22,408 bases of DNA from Sva-07 sp041685755. GTDB lineage: Bacteria; Actinomycetota; Acidimicrobiia; Acidimicrobiales; Ilumatobacteraceae. Position 1 is the first letter of the stretch; the number at the start of each line of letters is the position of its first letter. The notes below the pieces were generated by a model. That model did no database searches, had not been told where the DNA came from, and worked only from the letters and a program-made list of their open reading frames with translations. Positions 6,622 to 14,119 of this stretch are shown one piece after another. The translations under genes and the position numbers were made by a program. The stretch is from assembly GCA_041685755.1 (NCBI GenBank), contig JAWLFC010000045.1, forward strand, positions 1-22,408. The letters run 5' to 3'.

Positions 6622-8028
6622 TCACGGCTGGATCGGCATCACCGCATCGATCACGTGCAGCACGCCGTTGGCGGCCTCGACGTCGAGAACGAGGAGGCCG
6701 GCCCCACCGATCGTCGGTGGCGTGGCCGTCGCGTCGACCGGCTGCGGATCACCTTCGAGCACGGGCACCTCGCTCAGCTCGAGCACGTCGGCGGCCAGGA
6801 GTGCCTCGGTCCCGTTGACGTGCGCCAACAGGATCGACGTCACCAACTCCTCGTCGGTCACATCCGGCGGCGGGACCGTGTTGAGGGCGTTCTCGATCGC
6901 GGTGTTGCTGGGCGCGAAGAGCGTCAAGGTCGCGTTCGGATCCTCCAGCGTCTGCTGCACGAGCGGGTCGGCGGCCTCGATGAGCGCCTTCAGCTCGGAC
7001 AGGTCGGGGCTGTTGTCGATCACGTCCCACAGCGTCGCCGACGGCTGCGGCGGCACGGTCACGATCGGGATCGTCGTCGTCGGCGCCACCGTGGTCGGCG
7101 CCACCGTGGTCTCGACGACGGTGGTCTCCGGCACCGTGGTCTCGACGACCGTGGTCTCCGGCACCGTGGTCTCGGCAACGGTCGTCTCGACCACGGTGGT
7201 CGGCGCCGGGGTCCCGGCGACGAGGCGACAGGTGATCGAGTCGCCCGGCGCGAAGGTCCGGTTCGGGAAGGTCCCGGTTCCGACGCGAGCGACCGTGTCG
7301 TCGGTGGAGTCGAGTTCGATGTTGAACGTCACCGACGTCGTCTGACCGTCGAACGGGGTCAGCACGCAGTCGACGTTCGGGCCGGGCGGCGTCCAGCCCG
7401 GGGGCACCTGGGCGACGACCGTCACGTTCGACTCCCACGTCGCCGGGTCGGCCACCGTGGCGTCGGGTTCCCACTCGAACTCCACGCGGCCGTCGGAGCC
7501 GGTCGAGTCGCCGGCGATGTCACCGGGCGGCACGCCGTCGGGGCGCAACCAGACGAACGACTGGGCAGCGTCGGCAGGGCCCTCGACAGCGACGGCGAAG
7601 CCGACGTCGATCGCGTTGCCGGTCTCGTCGGTCGTCTCGAAGGCGAGGAAGGTCGACGTCGCGGTCGCTTCGTCCTCGTCGTCGTCACCACCGAAGATCA
7701 GCCAGGCGAGCAGGCCGAGGATCGCCAGGACGACGATGACGAGCGCAGCGACGGGTCCGGGCTTCTTGTACCAGGGTGTGGCTTCCTCCGGCTCGTCGCC
7801 GAGTGGATCCTCGGGAGCGCCGGGCGGATCGGTCGGCGGGACGCCGCCACCGGCTGCCGGATCGGTGGTCGGCATCACCTCGGTCGGATCAGCGGCCAGC
7901 GATCCGAGGTCGCCCGAGGGCTCCGACGGCACCGCCGACGGCGGTGTCGGTTCGCCCGGCGTACCTGGGGGCGGAGGCGGAGTCGAGGGGCTGCCAGGGG
8001 CGCCCGGGAGCTTGGGGTCGTCGCTCAT
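6622..8028 (-). CDS. Single-pass membrane protein with C-terminal fasciclin (FAS1) domain
   Basis: A 468-residue protein with a clear modular plan. Residues 1-85 are Pro/Gly/Asp-rich and disordered, presumably cytoplasmic. KKPGPVAALVIVVLAILG and following (about 91-113) form one transmembrane helix with preceding lysines, followed by an Asp/Glu-rich patch. Residues about 120-300 form a beta-rich extracytoplasmic region with two cysteines. A Thr/Val/Pro/Glu low-complexity stalk (TTVPETTVVE repeats) follows. The last about 115 residues are a FAS1 adhesion-type domain (LWDVIDNSPDLSELKALIEA, LTLFAPSNTAIENAL, LLVLDVEAANGVLHVIDAVMPI). FAS1 proteins act in adhesion at the cell surface. The ATG at 8028 was chosen because the proline-rich tail begins there; longer frames overlap the divergent gene's promoter. 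No signal peptide: the helix is internal. Ligand unknown. Confidence 0.85.
   Translation of the reverse strand: MSDDPKLPGAPGSPSTPPPPPGTPGEPTPPSAVPSEPSGDLGSLAADPTEVMPTTDPAAGGGVPPTDPPGAPEDPLGDEPEEATPWYKKPGPVAALVIVVLAILGLLAWLIFGGDDDEDEATATSTFLAFETTDETGNAIDVGFAVAVEGPADAAQSFVWLRPDGVPPGDIAGDSTGSDGRVEFEWEPDATVADPATWESNVTVVAQVPPGWTPPGPNVDCVLTPFDGQTTSVTFNIELDSTDDTVARVGTGTFPNRTFAPGDSITCRLVAGTPAPTTVVETTVAETTVPETTVVETTVPETTVVETTVAPTTVAPTTTIPIVTVPPQPSATLWDVIDNSPDLSELKALIEAADPLVQQTLEDPNATLTLFAPSNTAIENALNTVPPPDVTDEELVTSILLAHVNGTEALLAADVLELSEVPVLEGDPQPVDATATPPTIGGAGLLVLDVEAANGVLHVIDAVMPIQP
7111..7200. repeat. 30-bp coding tandem repeat in the FAS1 protein stalk
   Basis: Bases 7111-7140 and 7141-7170 are the same 30-bp unit with one difference, and 7171-7200 is a degenerate third copy. 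They encode the TTVPETTVVE stalk on the minus strand. Being in frame (10 codons), copy number could vary between strains and alter stalk length. Confidence 0.8.
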
Positions 8029-8079
8029 CGCAACAGCTTCGCAGATGATTCGCGACGCCTCGGGGATGTTGACCGCTTC

Positions 8080-8107
8080 TTGACAGGTGCCGTCGGACTG
8101 GCAGGAT
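8080..8107 (+). promoter_or_regulatory. Promoter of the hydrolase operon, probably leaderless
   Basis: A perfect -35 hexamer TTGACA (8080-8085) is followed after 16 bases by CAGGAT (8102-8107), a near match to the -10 pattern TANNNT. The GTG at 8114 begins 6 nt after the -10 box, where transcription would start. No ribosome-binding site precedes it. Confidence 0.6.
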
Positions 8108-8113
8108 CCGGGG

Positions 8114-8995
8114 GTGCCCATCATCACGGTCGACGACATCGAGATCTGCTACGAGGATTTCGGCCCCGAGGGTGCGCCGACGGCGCTGCTGATCATGGGA
8201 ATGGGCGCACAGATGACCGTCTGGCCGACCGGCTTCATCTCCGAACTCCTCGAACGAGGATTCCGGGTGATCCGCTTCGACAATCGTGACTCCGGGTTGT
8301 CGACCAAGTCGGTGGGCGACCCGCCCGATCTCGGTGCGATCACCGCCGCGGCCGCGGCCGGAGAAGCGGTCGACGCTCCGTACACGCTGTCGACGCTCGC
8401 CGCCGACGCCGTCGGCATCCTCGACCATTTCGGAATCGAGCAGGCCCACATCGTCGGACAGTCGTTCGGCGGGATGATCGCCCAGATGGTCGCGCTCGAG
8501 CACATCGACCGCGTGCTGTCGCTCACGAGCATCTTCTCGATGACCGGCGACCCCGAGGTGTTCCAACCGACGCCGGAGGCGCTGGAGACGATGTTCGCCC
8601 CACCGCCCGAGACCAAGGTCCAGGCCATTGCGCAGTCGGTCGCCGCCTCGCGCATCACGCATGGCTCGCTGTTCGACGAAGCCGAGGTGACCGCCGTCGC
8701 GATCGAGTCGTACGAGCGCAGCCGTCACCCGCTCGGGGGCGCCTTCCAGACCGCGGCCATGGTGGCCACCGGCGATCGGACCGAGCGGCTCCGCAGCCTC
8801 GACGTTCCGACGTTGGTCGTGCACGGCCGCGAGGATCCGTTGATCCCGCTCGCGTGCGGCGAACACACCGCGGCAACCATCCCCGGCGCGGACCTGCTCG
8901 TGTTCAGCCGCATGGGCCACGACCTCCCGAAGCTCTACTGGCCGGCGCTGGCCGACGCGATCTTCAACATCGCCGTGCGCGGCGAGGACCGCTGA
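8114..8995 (+). CDS. Alpha/beta hydrolase (RdmC/TAP-like)
   Basis: A 293-residue soluble alpha/beta hydrolase. The catalytic triad can be read: nucleophile S117 in the elbow GQSFGGM, acid D241 in VVHGREDPLIP, and H269 in RMGHDLP. RVIRFDNRDSGLST at about 51-64 is the NRDxGxS motif typical of the esterase group that includes aclacinomycin methylesterase RdmC and similar actinobacterial hydrolases. The physiological ester is not predictable. I chose GTG 8114 over GTG 8087, because a TTGACA/CAGGAT promoter is positioned for transcription to start at 8114 and 8087 falls inside it. First gene of a three-gene operon; the next start is 2 nt after its stop. Confidence 0.85.
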   Translation: MPIITVDDIEICYEDFGPEGAPTALLIMGMGAQMTVWPTGFISELLERGFRVIRFDNRDSGLSTKSVGDPPDLGAITAAAAAGEAVDAPYTLSTLAADAVGILDHFGIEQAHIVGQSFGGMIAQMVALEHIDRVLSLTSIFSMTGDPEVFQPTPEALETMFAPPPETKVQAIAQSVAASRITHGSLFDEAEVTAVAIESYERSRHPLGGAFQTAAMVATGDRTERLRSLDVPTLVVHGREDPLIPLACGEHTAATIPGADLLVFSRMGHDLPKLYWPALADAIFNIAVRGEDR

Positions 8996-8997
8996 CG

Positions 8998-10059
8998 GTG
9001 GACGTGGCGGCCGCGATCGCCGAGGACGGGCGGCTCGACCCGCGCGTCCGCGACGCCCTGCTCGCCGTCCCCTCGACCCAGCTCCCCGACGTGGCCGACC
9101 GTGACGAGTTGCTGCGATTGGTCAACCACCCCAAGGCGGTCGCCCTGCGCGAGGCGACCGAGGAGTTCCACCGGATGCTCGACACCGAGGACGTCGCCAC
9201 GTTCGCGGGGCTGCGGATCACCGAGCACGAGTACACCTCGGCGCCCGAGGGCAACACCGTGCGGGTGAACGTGACACGTCCCGACACCGACGAGGTGCTG
9301 CCGTGCGTCTACTACGTCCACGGCGGCGGCATGCAGAGCGGCAGTGCCTTCGCCGGGCGGTTCCCGGCGCTCGCCCGGATCATCGCCGCCGAGGGTGTGG
9401 TCGTGGTGATGGTCGACTTCCGCAACTGCCTGATCGGGTCGACGCCGGATGCCGAGGTCGCCCCGTTCCCGGCGGGTCTGGACGACTGCGTGAGCGGCCT
9501 CGATTGGGTCGTGTCGGTCGCCGGCGAACTCGGTGTCGACGTCGACCGGATCGTGCTGTCGGGCGAGAGCGGTGGCGCGAACCTGGCGATCGCGACGGCG
9601 ATGCGCCTGGGGCGTGACGGTCGCCGTGATCTCGTCGCCGGGCTGTATGCCCTCTGCCCGTTCATCGCCGGCGACTGGCCACAGGACCGGTTCCCGTCGT
9701 CGAGCGAGTTCAACGGCTACTACCTCAGCCTGCACAGCAACCGGAGCCGCACCGCCTACGGCGTCGAGGCCTTCGACGCGGGAGATCCGCTGGCGTGGCC
9801 GTCGTTCGCCACGGTCGACGACGTGGTCGGCTTCCCGCCCACGTTCATCAGCGTCAACGAGTGCGATCCGCTGCGCGACGAGGGCCTCGAGTTCTACCGC
9901 CTGCTGCTGGCAGCGGGCGTGGAGGCGCAGTGCCGCATCGTGATGGGCACCGCCCACGCCATGGATCTCTATGCCCCGGTGCTGCCCGACGTGACTCGGG
10001 AGACCGCCGCCGGCATCGCCCGCTTCGCCCACTCCCCGACGAGATGGAGGTCTCGATGA
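8998..10059 (+). CDS. Alpha/beta hydrolase fold-3 esterase (hormone-sensitive-lipase type)
   Basis: A 353-residue esterase of the hydrolase fold-3 class. The oxyanion motif HGGG is at 108-111 (YYVHGGGMQSG), the nucleophile is S191 in GESGGANL, the acid is D290 in NECDPLRDEG and the histidine is H320 in GTAHAMD. GESGG replaces the GDSAGG seen in classical members. Residues 1-75 form an N-terminal helical cap, consistent with the family. The start is GTG 8998, two bases after the upstream stop; earlier in-frame starts lie inside the previous gene. Its stop overlaps the next gene's ATG (ATGA). The tight operon with another hydrolase and a TIGR03086 protein suggests a shared catabolic or detoxifying pathway, but no substrate is evident. 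Confidence 0.86.
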   Translation: MDVAAAIAEDGRLDPRVRDALLAVPSTQLPDVADRDELLRLVNHPKAVALREATEEFHRMLDTEDVATFAGLRITEHEYTSAPEGNTVRVNVTRPDTDEVLPCVYYVHGGGMQSGSAFAGRFPALARIIAAEGVVVVMVDFRNCLIGSTPDAEVAPFPAGLDDCVSGLDWVVSVAGELGVDVDRIVLSGESGGANLAIATAMRLGRDGRRDLVAGLYALCPFIAGDWPQDRFPSSSEFNGYYLSLHSNRSRTAYGVEAFDAGDPLAWPSFATVDDVVGFPPTFISVNECDPLRDEGLEFYRLLLAAGVEAQCRIVMGTAHAMDLYAPVLPDVTRETAAGIARFAHSPTRWRSR

Positions 10060-10625
10060 GCCAGGAACTACTGAACTACACCAAAGCGCTCTATCGCTTC
10101 GATGCCGTCGTCCAGCAGGTGCCGTCCGACGCCTGGAGCGCCGCTTCGCCGTGTGACGGCTGGTGTGCCCGCGACGTCGTCGCTCACGCCGCCGGTGTGA
10201 TGAACGCGATCGAGACGATGGCCCGAACGGGAGAGAACGCGCTGCCCGGAACCCCCGACCCGGGCGACGACCCGGTCGGGCTGTGGAACCGATCGCGCGA
10301 CTCGCTCCTCGAAGCGCTCGACACGCCGGGCGCGCTCGACCGGCGTGGCAACTTCTGGTTCGGAGAGTCGACCATCGACGACATCCTGGCGTTCTCGGTT
10401 TGGGACCCGTTGGGCCACGCCTGGGATCTCGGCCAGGCGACCGGCGTCGAGGTCCACGGCAGCGACGACGTCGCCGACGCATCGATGGCGGTCATCGCAG
10501 CGAACGCGGACATGCTCCGCGGCATGGGTTTGATGGGCGATCCGGTCACCGTCGCCGACGATGCGCCCACCTACCTCCGGTTCCTCGGACTGATCGGACG
10601 CGACCCGAGCGGGATCAGACCGTGA
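10056..10625 (+). CDS. TIGR03086 family metal-binding protein (DinB/MDMPI-like)
   Basis: A 189-residue protein resembling TIGR03086, part of the DinB-like four-helix group that includes mycothiol-dependent maleylpyruvate isomerase. Family features are SPCDGWCARDVVAHAAGVM, with H44 a likely metal ligand, and the second histidine H121 in WDPLGHAWDLGQATG, where D124 or D117 may complete the site. Such proteins often use mycothiol or act on thiol adducts in Actinobacteria; whether this one does is inference. The ATG overlaps the preceding stop as ATGA and has a GGAGG-like site about 6 bases upstream. Its last 11 bases overlap the convergent lipoprotein gene. Confidence 0.82.
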   Translation: MSQELLNYTKALYRFDAVVQQVPSDAWSAASPCDGWCARDVVAHAAGVMNAIETMARTGENALPGTPDPGDDPVGLWNRSRDSLLEALDTPGALDRRGNFWFGESTIDDILAFSVWDPLGHAWDLGQATGVEVHGSDDVADASMAVIAANADMLRGMGLMGDPVTVADDAPTYLRFLGLIGRDPSGIRP

Positions 10626-11457
10626 GACGCTCGGCGACCAGGGCGGTGAACTCGTCGATCGTCTCGACGGGTGTCGCCTCGGCACGGTTCTCGAAGGTGA
10701 GGCTCGTGAGCGCCCGGCCGCTGCGGACGACGACGTGGTCGATCGTGACCTCGTCGACCGACGGATCACCCGTCACCGGCACGACGACGCGGACCGCCTG
10801 AGTGGCGTCGCCGGCGGAGCCGACCTGGAGCCGGGTCGCGACCGGAGCGCCGAGTTCGGCGCCGTCGCCGAGCGTGCCGGCGAGCACGTCGGCTCCCAGT
10901 TCGCCGTAGGCCTCGGCGAAGCACGTCGGGACGGCGGGTTCGGCGGTGAAGGCGACGACCGTGCGAGCGTCGCGTTCGGTGGCGAGCACGCCGATGTCCT
11001 GGGTCAGCGACAGGGTGCCGTCCGGAGCGACGAACAGCGGACTCCGGGCCGTGGCGTCGGCGGCGGTGATCCGGTCGCCCTCGACGCCGACGCACTCGGC
11101 GAGGCGGCCGTCGAGGGCGGGGGCGGCGTCACCCTCACGGGCTGACTCCGTCCATCCCTCGGGCAGGTCGCCAACGGTGATCACGGCCGCCTCGGCCACA
11201 GCGACGTCGGCCTCGACGTCCTGGCCCGGCTCCTCGGGTGCCGACGTGGGCGCCGCGGTGTCCGCGGTGGTGTCGGGCGTCGTGGTGTCGACGACGGTCT
11301 CGGGCGTGGTGGTGTCGGGCGTGGTGGTGTCGGGCGTGGTGGCAGTCCCGGAGGGGCCACCGTCGCCGACGCCGGTGTCGGCCTCGTCGGATCCGCAGGC
11401 GGCAACGAAGAGGGTGGCGGCGAGCGCGACGGAAGCAACGCGAACGGTGGAGCGCAT
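10615..11457 (-). CDS. Putative secreted lipoprotein with Thr/Pro-rich linker
   Basis: A 280-residue protein with a lipoprotein signal: MRSTVRVASVALAATLFVAAC, where the lipobox ends at C21, followed by GSDEAD. Signal peptidase II cleavage would leave the mature protein anchored to the membrane by Cys21. Residues about 35-75 are a low-complexity linker of TTTPD/E repeats, then a globular domain of about 190 residues of unrecognised family. That domain includes DLPEGWTESAREGD, a form often seen in actinobacterial surface lipoproteins, and two cysteines (ECVG, PTCF) that could pair. The ATG at 11457 is preceded by AGAAGGA. Function unknown. It overlaps the convergent TIGR03086 gene by 11 bases. 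Confidence 0.82.
   Translation of the reverse strand: MRSTVRVASVALAATLFVAACGSDEADTGVGDGGPSGTATTPDTTTPDTTTPETVVDTTTPDTTADTAAPTSAPEEPGQDVEADVAVAEAAVITVGDLPEGWTESAREGDAAPALDGRLAECVGVEGDRITAADATARSPLFVAPDGTLSLTQDIGVLATERDARTVVAFTAEPAVPTCFAEAYGELGADVLAGTLGDGAELGAPVATRLQVGSAGDATQAVRVVVPVTGDPSVDEVTIDHVVVRSGRALTSLTFENRAEATPVETIDEFTALVAERLTV
11296..11340. repeat. 15-bp coding tandem repeat (three copies) in lipoprotein linker
   Basis: The unit GGTGTCGGGCGTGGT occurs exactly at 11311-11325 and 11326-11340, with a one-mismatch copy at 11296-11310. It encodes TTTPD or TTTPE on the minus strand, so slippage would keep the frame and change linker length. Confidence 0.8.
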
Positions 11458-11609
11458 GGGGGGTCCTTCTCTCGGGTCCGATGGTGGCTGCGGCGGCGTG
11501 GTGTGGGGCCACGGCCGTCGCAGGGCGCGCACGCTACCGGCCGATCGACGCGCTGGCGACCTCGTCACGCGTCGGATGACACTCGCCGGACGACGCCCGG
11601 CTCACCAGC

Positions 11610-12608
11610 TCAGAAGTAGATGATCTCTTCGGCCTTGGCTTCGGCCTCGTCGAGATCGTCGGTGTAGGCACCGGTCGACAGGTACTTCCAGCCGCCGTCG
11701 CAGACGATGAAGACGATCGTGCCCTCGTCGATCTGGCCCGCGACCTTGGCCGCACCGGCGAGCGCCGCTCCGGCGGAGATCCCGGAGAAGACGCCGCACT
11801 CGCGTACGAGTCGGCGGGTCCACTCGATCGACTCGCGGGGACGGACCACGCGCTTGCGATCGAGGATGTCGAAACCGTTCCAGTTCTCGAACACCGGCGG
11901 GATGTAGCCCTCGCCGATGTTGCGCAGGCCCTCGACCCGCTCACCGAGCGGTGGCTCGACGGCGACGATCTGGATGTCGGGATTCTGCTCCTTGAAGTAG
12001 CGGCCGGCGCCCATCAACGTGCCGCTCGTGCCGAGGCCGGCGACGAAGTGGGTCATCTCGGGCACGTCGCGCAGGATCTCGGGTCCGGTGCCCTCGTAGT
12101 GGGCCCGGGGATTGGCGTCGTTGGCGTACTGGTACGGGAAGTACCACTCGGGATGCTGGGCGGCCAGTTCGATCGCGCGGGCGACGGCGCCGTTGGAGCC
12201 CTCCTCGCCGGGGGTCAGGATCACCTCGGCGCCGAACACCTCGAGCATCTGGCGACGTTCGATCGAGACGCTCGTGGGCATCATGATCTTGATCGGGTAC
12301 CCCTTGATGCCGGCGATGGCGGCCAGCGCGATGCCCGTGTTGCCCGACGACGGCTCCAAGATGGTCTGGCCGGGCAGGAGGCGACCCTCCTTCTCGGCGG
12401 TCTCGATCATCGACTTGGCGATGCGGTCCTTGACCGACCCGAACGGGTTCTGCATCTCCATCTTGCCGAGGATTCGCACGTTCGGGTTCGGGGAGAGCAC
12501 GGACACGTCGACCATCGGCGTGTTGCCGATCATGTCGAGCACGCTGTCGTTGACCATTCCGGGCTGCGTGACCGGCATCGTGAAGTTCGGGTTCAGAGTG
12601 TTCGTCAC
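11610..12608 (-). CDS. cysM: CysM-type cysteine synthase (O-phosphoserine sulfhydrylase-like)
   Basis: A 332-residue PLP enzyme of the cysteine synthase fold. The PLP lysine is K60 in NPFGSVKDR; SSGNTGIAL (88-96) binds substrate and GLGTSGTLMG (191-200) binds the PLP phosphate. It matches mycobacterial CysM more closely than CysK: EGLRNIGEG has R229 at the position of M. tuberculosis Arg220, which selects O-phosphoserine, and the C-terminal DGGWKYLSTGAYTDDLDEAEAKAEEIIYF parallels CysM's lid-like tail. Mycobacterial CysM takes sulfur from the thiocarboxylated carrier CysO. Here the JAMM peptidase gene mec lies 129 bases upstream but no cysO lies between. GTG 12608 is preceded by GGGAGA, so it is probably translated from a leader. 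A cystathionine beta-synthase role is less likely. Confidence 0.88.
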   Translation of the reverse strand: MTNTLNPNFTMPVTQPGMVNDSVLDMIGNTPMVDVSVLSPNPNVRILGKMEMQNPFGSVKDRIAKSMIETAEKEGRLLPGQTILEPSSGNTGIALAAIAGIKGYPIKIMMPTSVSIERRQMLEVFGAEVILTPGEEGSNGAVARAIELAAQHPEWYFPYQYANDANPRAHYEGTGPEILRDVPEMTHFVAGLGTSGTLMGAGRYFKEQNPDIQIVAVEPPLGERVEGLRNIGEGYIPPVFENWNGFDILDRKRVVRPRESIEWTRRLVRECGVFSGISAGAALAGAAKVAGQIDEGTIVFIVCDGGWKYLSTGAYTDDLDEAEAKAEEIIYF

Positions 12609-12721
12609 GATTCTCCCAACACCGGTTGCACCGAAGACATTCCGACGAATCCGATGAGTTAAGTCAGGAATCGTAGACGCAACTCCCCGGCACCACCACC
12701 TCGTGCTCGCAGACCACGTCC

Positions 12722-12739
12722 GATTCCCGATGGGGAATC
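12722..12739 (-). terminator. Small hairpin at the end of mec
   Basis: GATTCCC (12722-12728) pairs with GGGAATC (12733-12739) across a 4-nt loop and overlaps the mec stop codon. There is no U-tract, so termination or RNA protection is only a possibility. Confidence 0.35.
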
Positions 12740-13154
12740 AGACGACGGCGACGGGTTCTTCGGTGATCTCGCCGTCGACGATGCGGTAGCTGCGCACCTC
12801 GGGCGCCTCACGCTTGAGGCTGACGATCACGTAGTGCCACGACGGGTCGGGGGCGGCGGCGACGTCGGTCGGGCTCGGATACGGCTCGGAATGCGTGTGA
12901 CTGTGGACCACGCCGTTGATCTCGAACCCGCGGGAATCGGCGTCGTCCTCGGCGCGCAGGTGGTCCCTCGGGTCGATGGTGTACACCCGGGCCGACTCGG
13001 CGACGTTCCGGCAGGGGTAGTACGTCGGCGCCCGGTCGCCCGCTCCCCCGCCGGCAGCGGGTGGCCCGGCGACGAGGCCGCACGCCTCGTACGGATAGGC
13101 GTCGAGGGCGGCGGCGACCATCTCGGCGTAGGCCTGCTTCGAGATCTCGATCAC
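12738..13154 (-). CDS. mec: JAMM/MPN+ metallopeptidase, Mec-like
   Basis: A 138-residue zinc peptidase of the JAMM family. Its motif is complete: E23 in YPYEACGL, then H84-x-H86-x7-S94-x2-D97 in VVHSHTHSEPYPSPTD. M. tuberculosis Mec has the same HSHT....YPS.TD form; there it cleaves cysteine from the CysO-Cys adduct made by CysM. Proximity to cysM supports the same role. The start is GTG 13154, which overlaps the preceding hydrolase stop as GTGA and has GGGAG 6 nt upstream. Longer frames overlap the hydrolase and do not match the family. The middle contains a Gly/Ala-rich loop (PPAAGGGAGD). Confidence 0.9.
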   Translation of the reverse strand: MIEISKQAYAEMVAAALDAYPYEACGLVAGPPAAGGGAGDRAPTYYPCRNVAESARVYTIDPRDHLRAEDDADSRGFEINGVVHSHTHSEPYPSPTDVAAAPDPSWHYVIVSLKREAPEVRSYRIVDGEITEEPVAVV

Positions 13155-14023
13155 GATTGCTCCCTGCCGGCCACCCGGCCGAGGAACTCGAGCGTCAATG
13201 CCCGGAACTGGGCCCGCGACGCGATCTCGTCGTGGATGAGGTGTCCGGCGCCGGCGACGGTGACCACCTCGGTCGCCGTCGACCTGTCGGCGAGGTCGCG
13301 GGCGGCATCGGGGTCGCAGATGGCGTCGGGCTTGGTGGGGTCGGCGGTGACGATCAACGTCGGTGGCACGACGCCGCGTTCGGGATCGAGCAACGAGTCG
13401 AGCACGCCGTCGAGCACAGGATCGAGCACCGCGGGGTCGACGGCGAGGATCGATCCGGCCATCGCCACCAGCCCGTCGGGCTCGAGCGTCGCCCCCATCG
13501 TCTCGCCCGACGACGTCGGCATGCCACCGAGCAATCCAGCGACGGCCTGGGGGGTCATGCCCGACGCCTGCAGTCCCGGCAGCGATTGGCGCATGACGCG
13601 GAACCCGTCGAGCAGCGCGTGGCCCTCGCCGACGGGGGCAGCAGCACGGGCCGCGGTGACCATCGGTGGGTCCTCGAGGACCGCCGCCCGGAAGAGTTCG
13701 GGGCGTTGCTGCATGGCGATCATGGCCGTGATGCCGCCGAGGGAGTGACCGATCACCACGCACGGTTCGCCGGCGAGTTGTTCGCACACGGCGATCGCAT
13801 CGCTCAGGTAGCCCGCCGATGAATACGAACCGGGGGCCCGGTCCGACGCGCCGTGGCCGCGGAAGTCCAGGCGGAGCACCCGGTAGCGCTCGACGAGGTC
13901 GGCGACGAGCCAGTCCCAGGTGCCGCCGAACGACGTGATGCCGTGCAGCAGCAGCAGCGGTGGAGCGGCGGGGTCGCCGTCGTCGGCGACGTGGAGGGTC
14001 AGTCCGTCGTTGTCGATCTGCAC
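13151..14023 (-). CDS. Alpha/beta hydrolase
   Basis: A 290-residue hydrolase. LLLLHGITSFGGTW supplies the oxyanion region, DFRGHGASDRAP is the typical post-strand motif, S94 in GHSLGGITA is the nucleophile, D228 in VTADPTKPD the likely acid, and H261 in GAGHLIHDE the histidine. Substrate unknown. The start at GTG 14023 gives the beginning MQIDNDGLTLHV, normal for the family; a TACCGT box (14031-14036, minus strand) lies 7 nt upstream, suggesting a leaderless transcript. The stop overlaps the mec start by four bases, so the two are cotranscribed and mec is translationally coupled. It diverges from smpB, about 97 bases away. Confidence 0.85.
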   Translation of the reverse strand: MQIDNDGLTLHVADDGDPAAPPLLLLHGITSFGGTWDWLVADLVERYRVLRLDFRGHGASDRAPGSYSSAGYLSDAIAVCEQLAGEPCVVIGHSLGGITAMIAMQQRPELFRAAVLEDPPMVTAARAAAPVGEGHALLDGFRVMRQSLPGLQASGMTPQAVAGLLGGMPTSSGETMGATLEPDGLVAMAGSILAVDPAVLDPVLDGVLDSLLDPERGVVPPTLIVTADPTKPDAICDPDAARDLADRSTATEVVTVAGAGHLIHDEIASRAQFRALTLEFLGRVAGREQS

Positions 14024-14119
14024 GGCGCTGACGGTAACGCCGATGAGCCTCCAGCCGAACCTCGGCTGCTCGGACCCGGCGACGTCGGTAGCGTCTGATG
14101 CCTCACGACGAGGATTCTC

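Noticed and set aside
6604..8289. 561-codon open frame on the plus strand
   Set aside because: Shadow of the FAS1 gene and the start of the hydrolase; composition is low-complexity His/Arg/Gly.
12609..12737. Possible hidden cysO between mec and cysM
   Set aside because: The 129-base gap is too short for a ThiS-like carrier and no frame ending in Gly-Gly is present.
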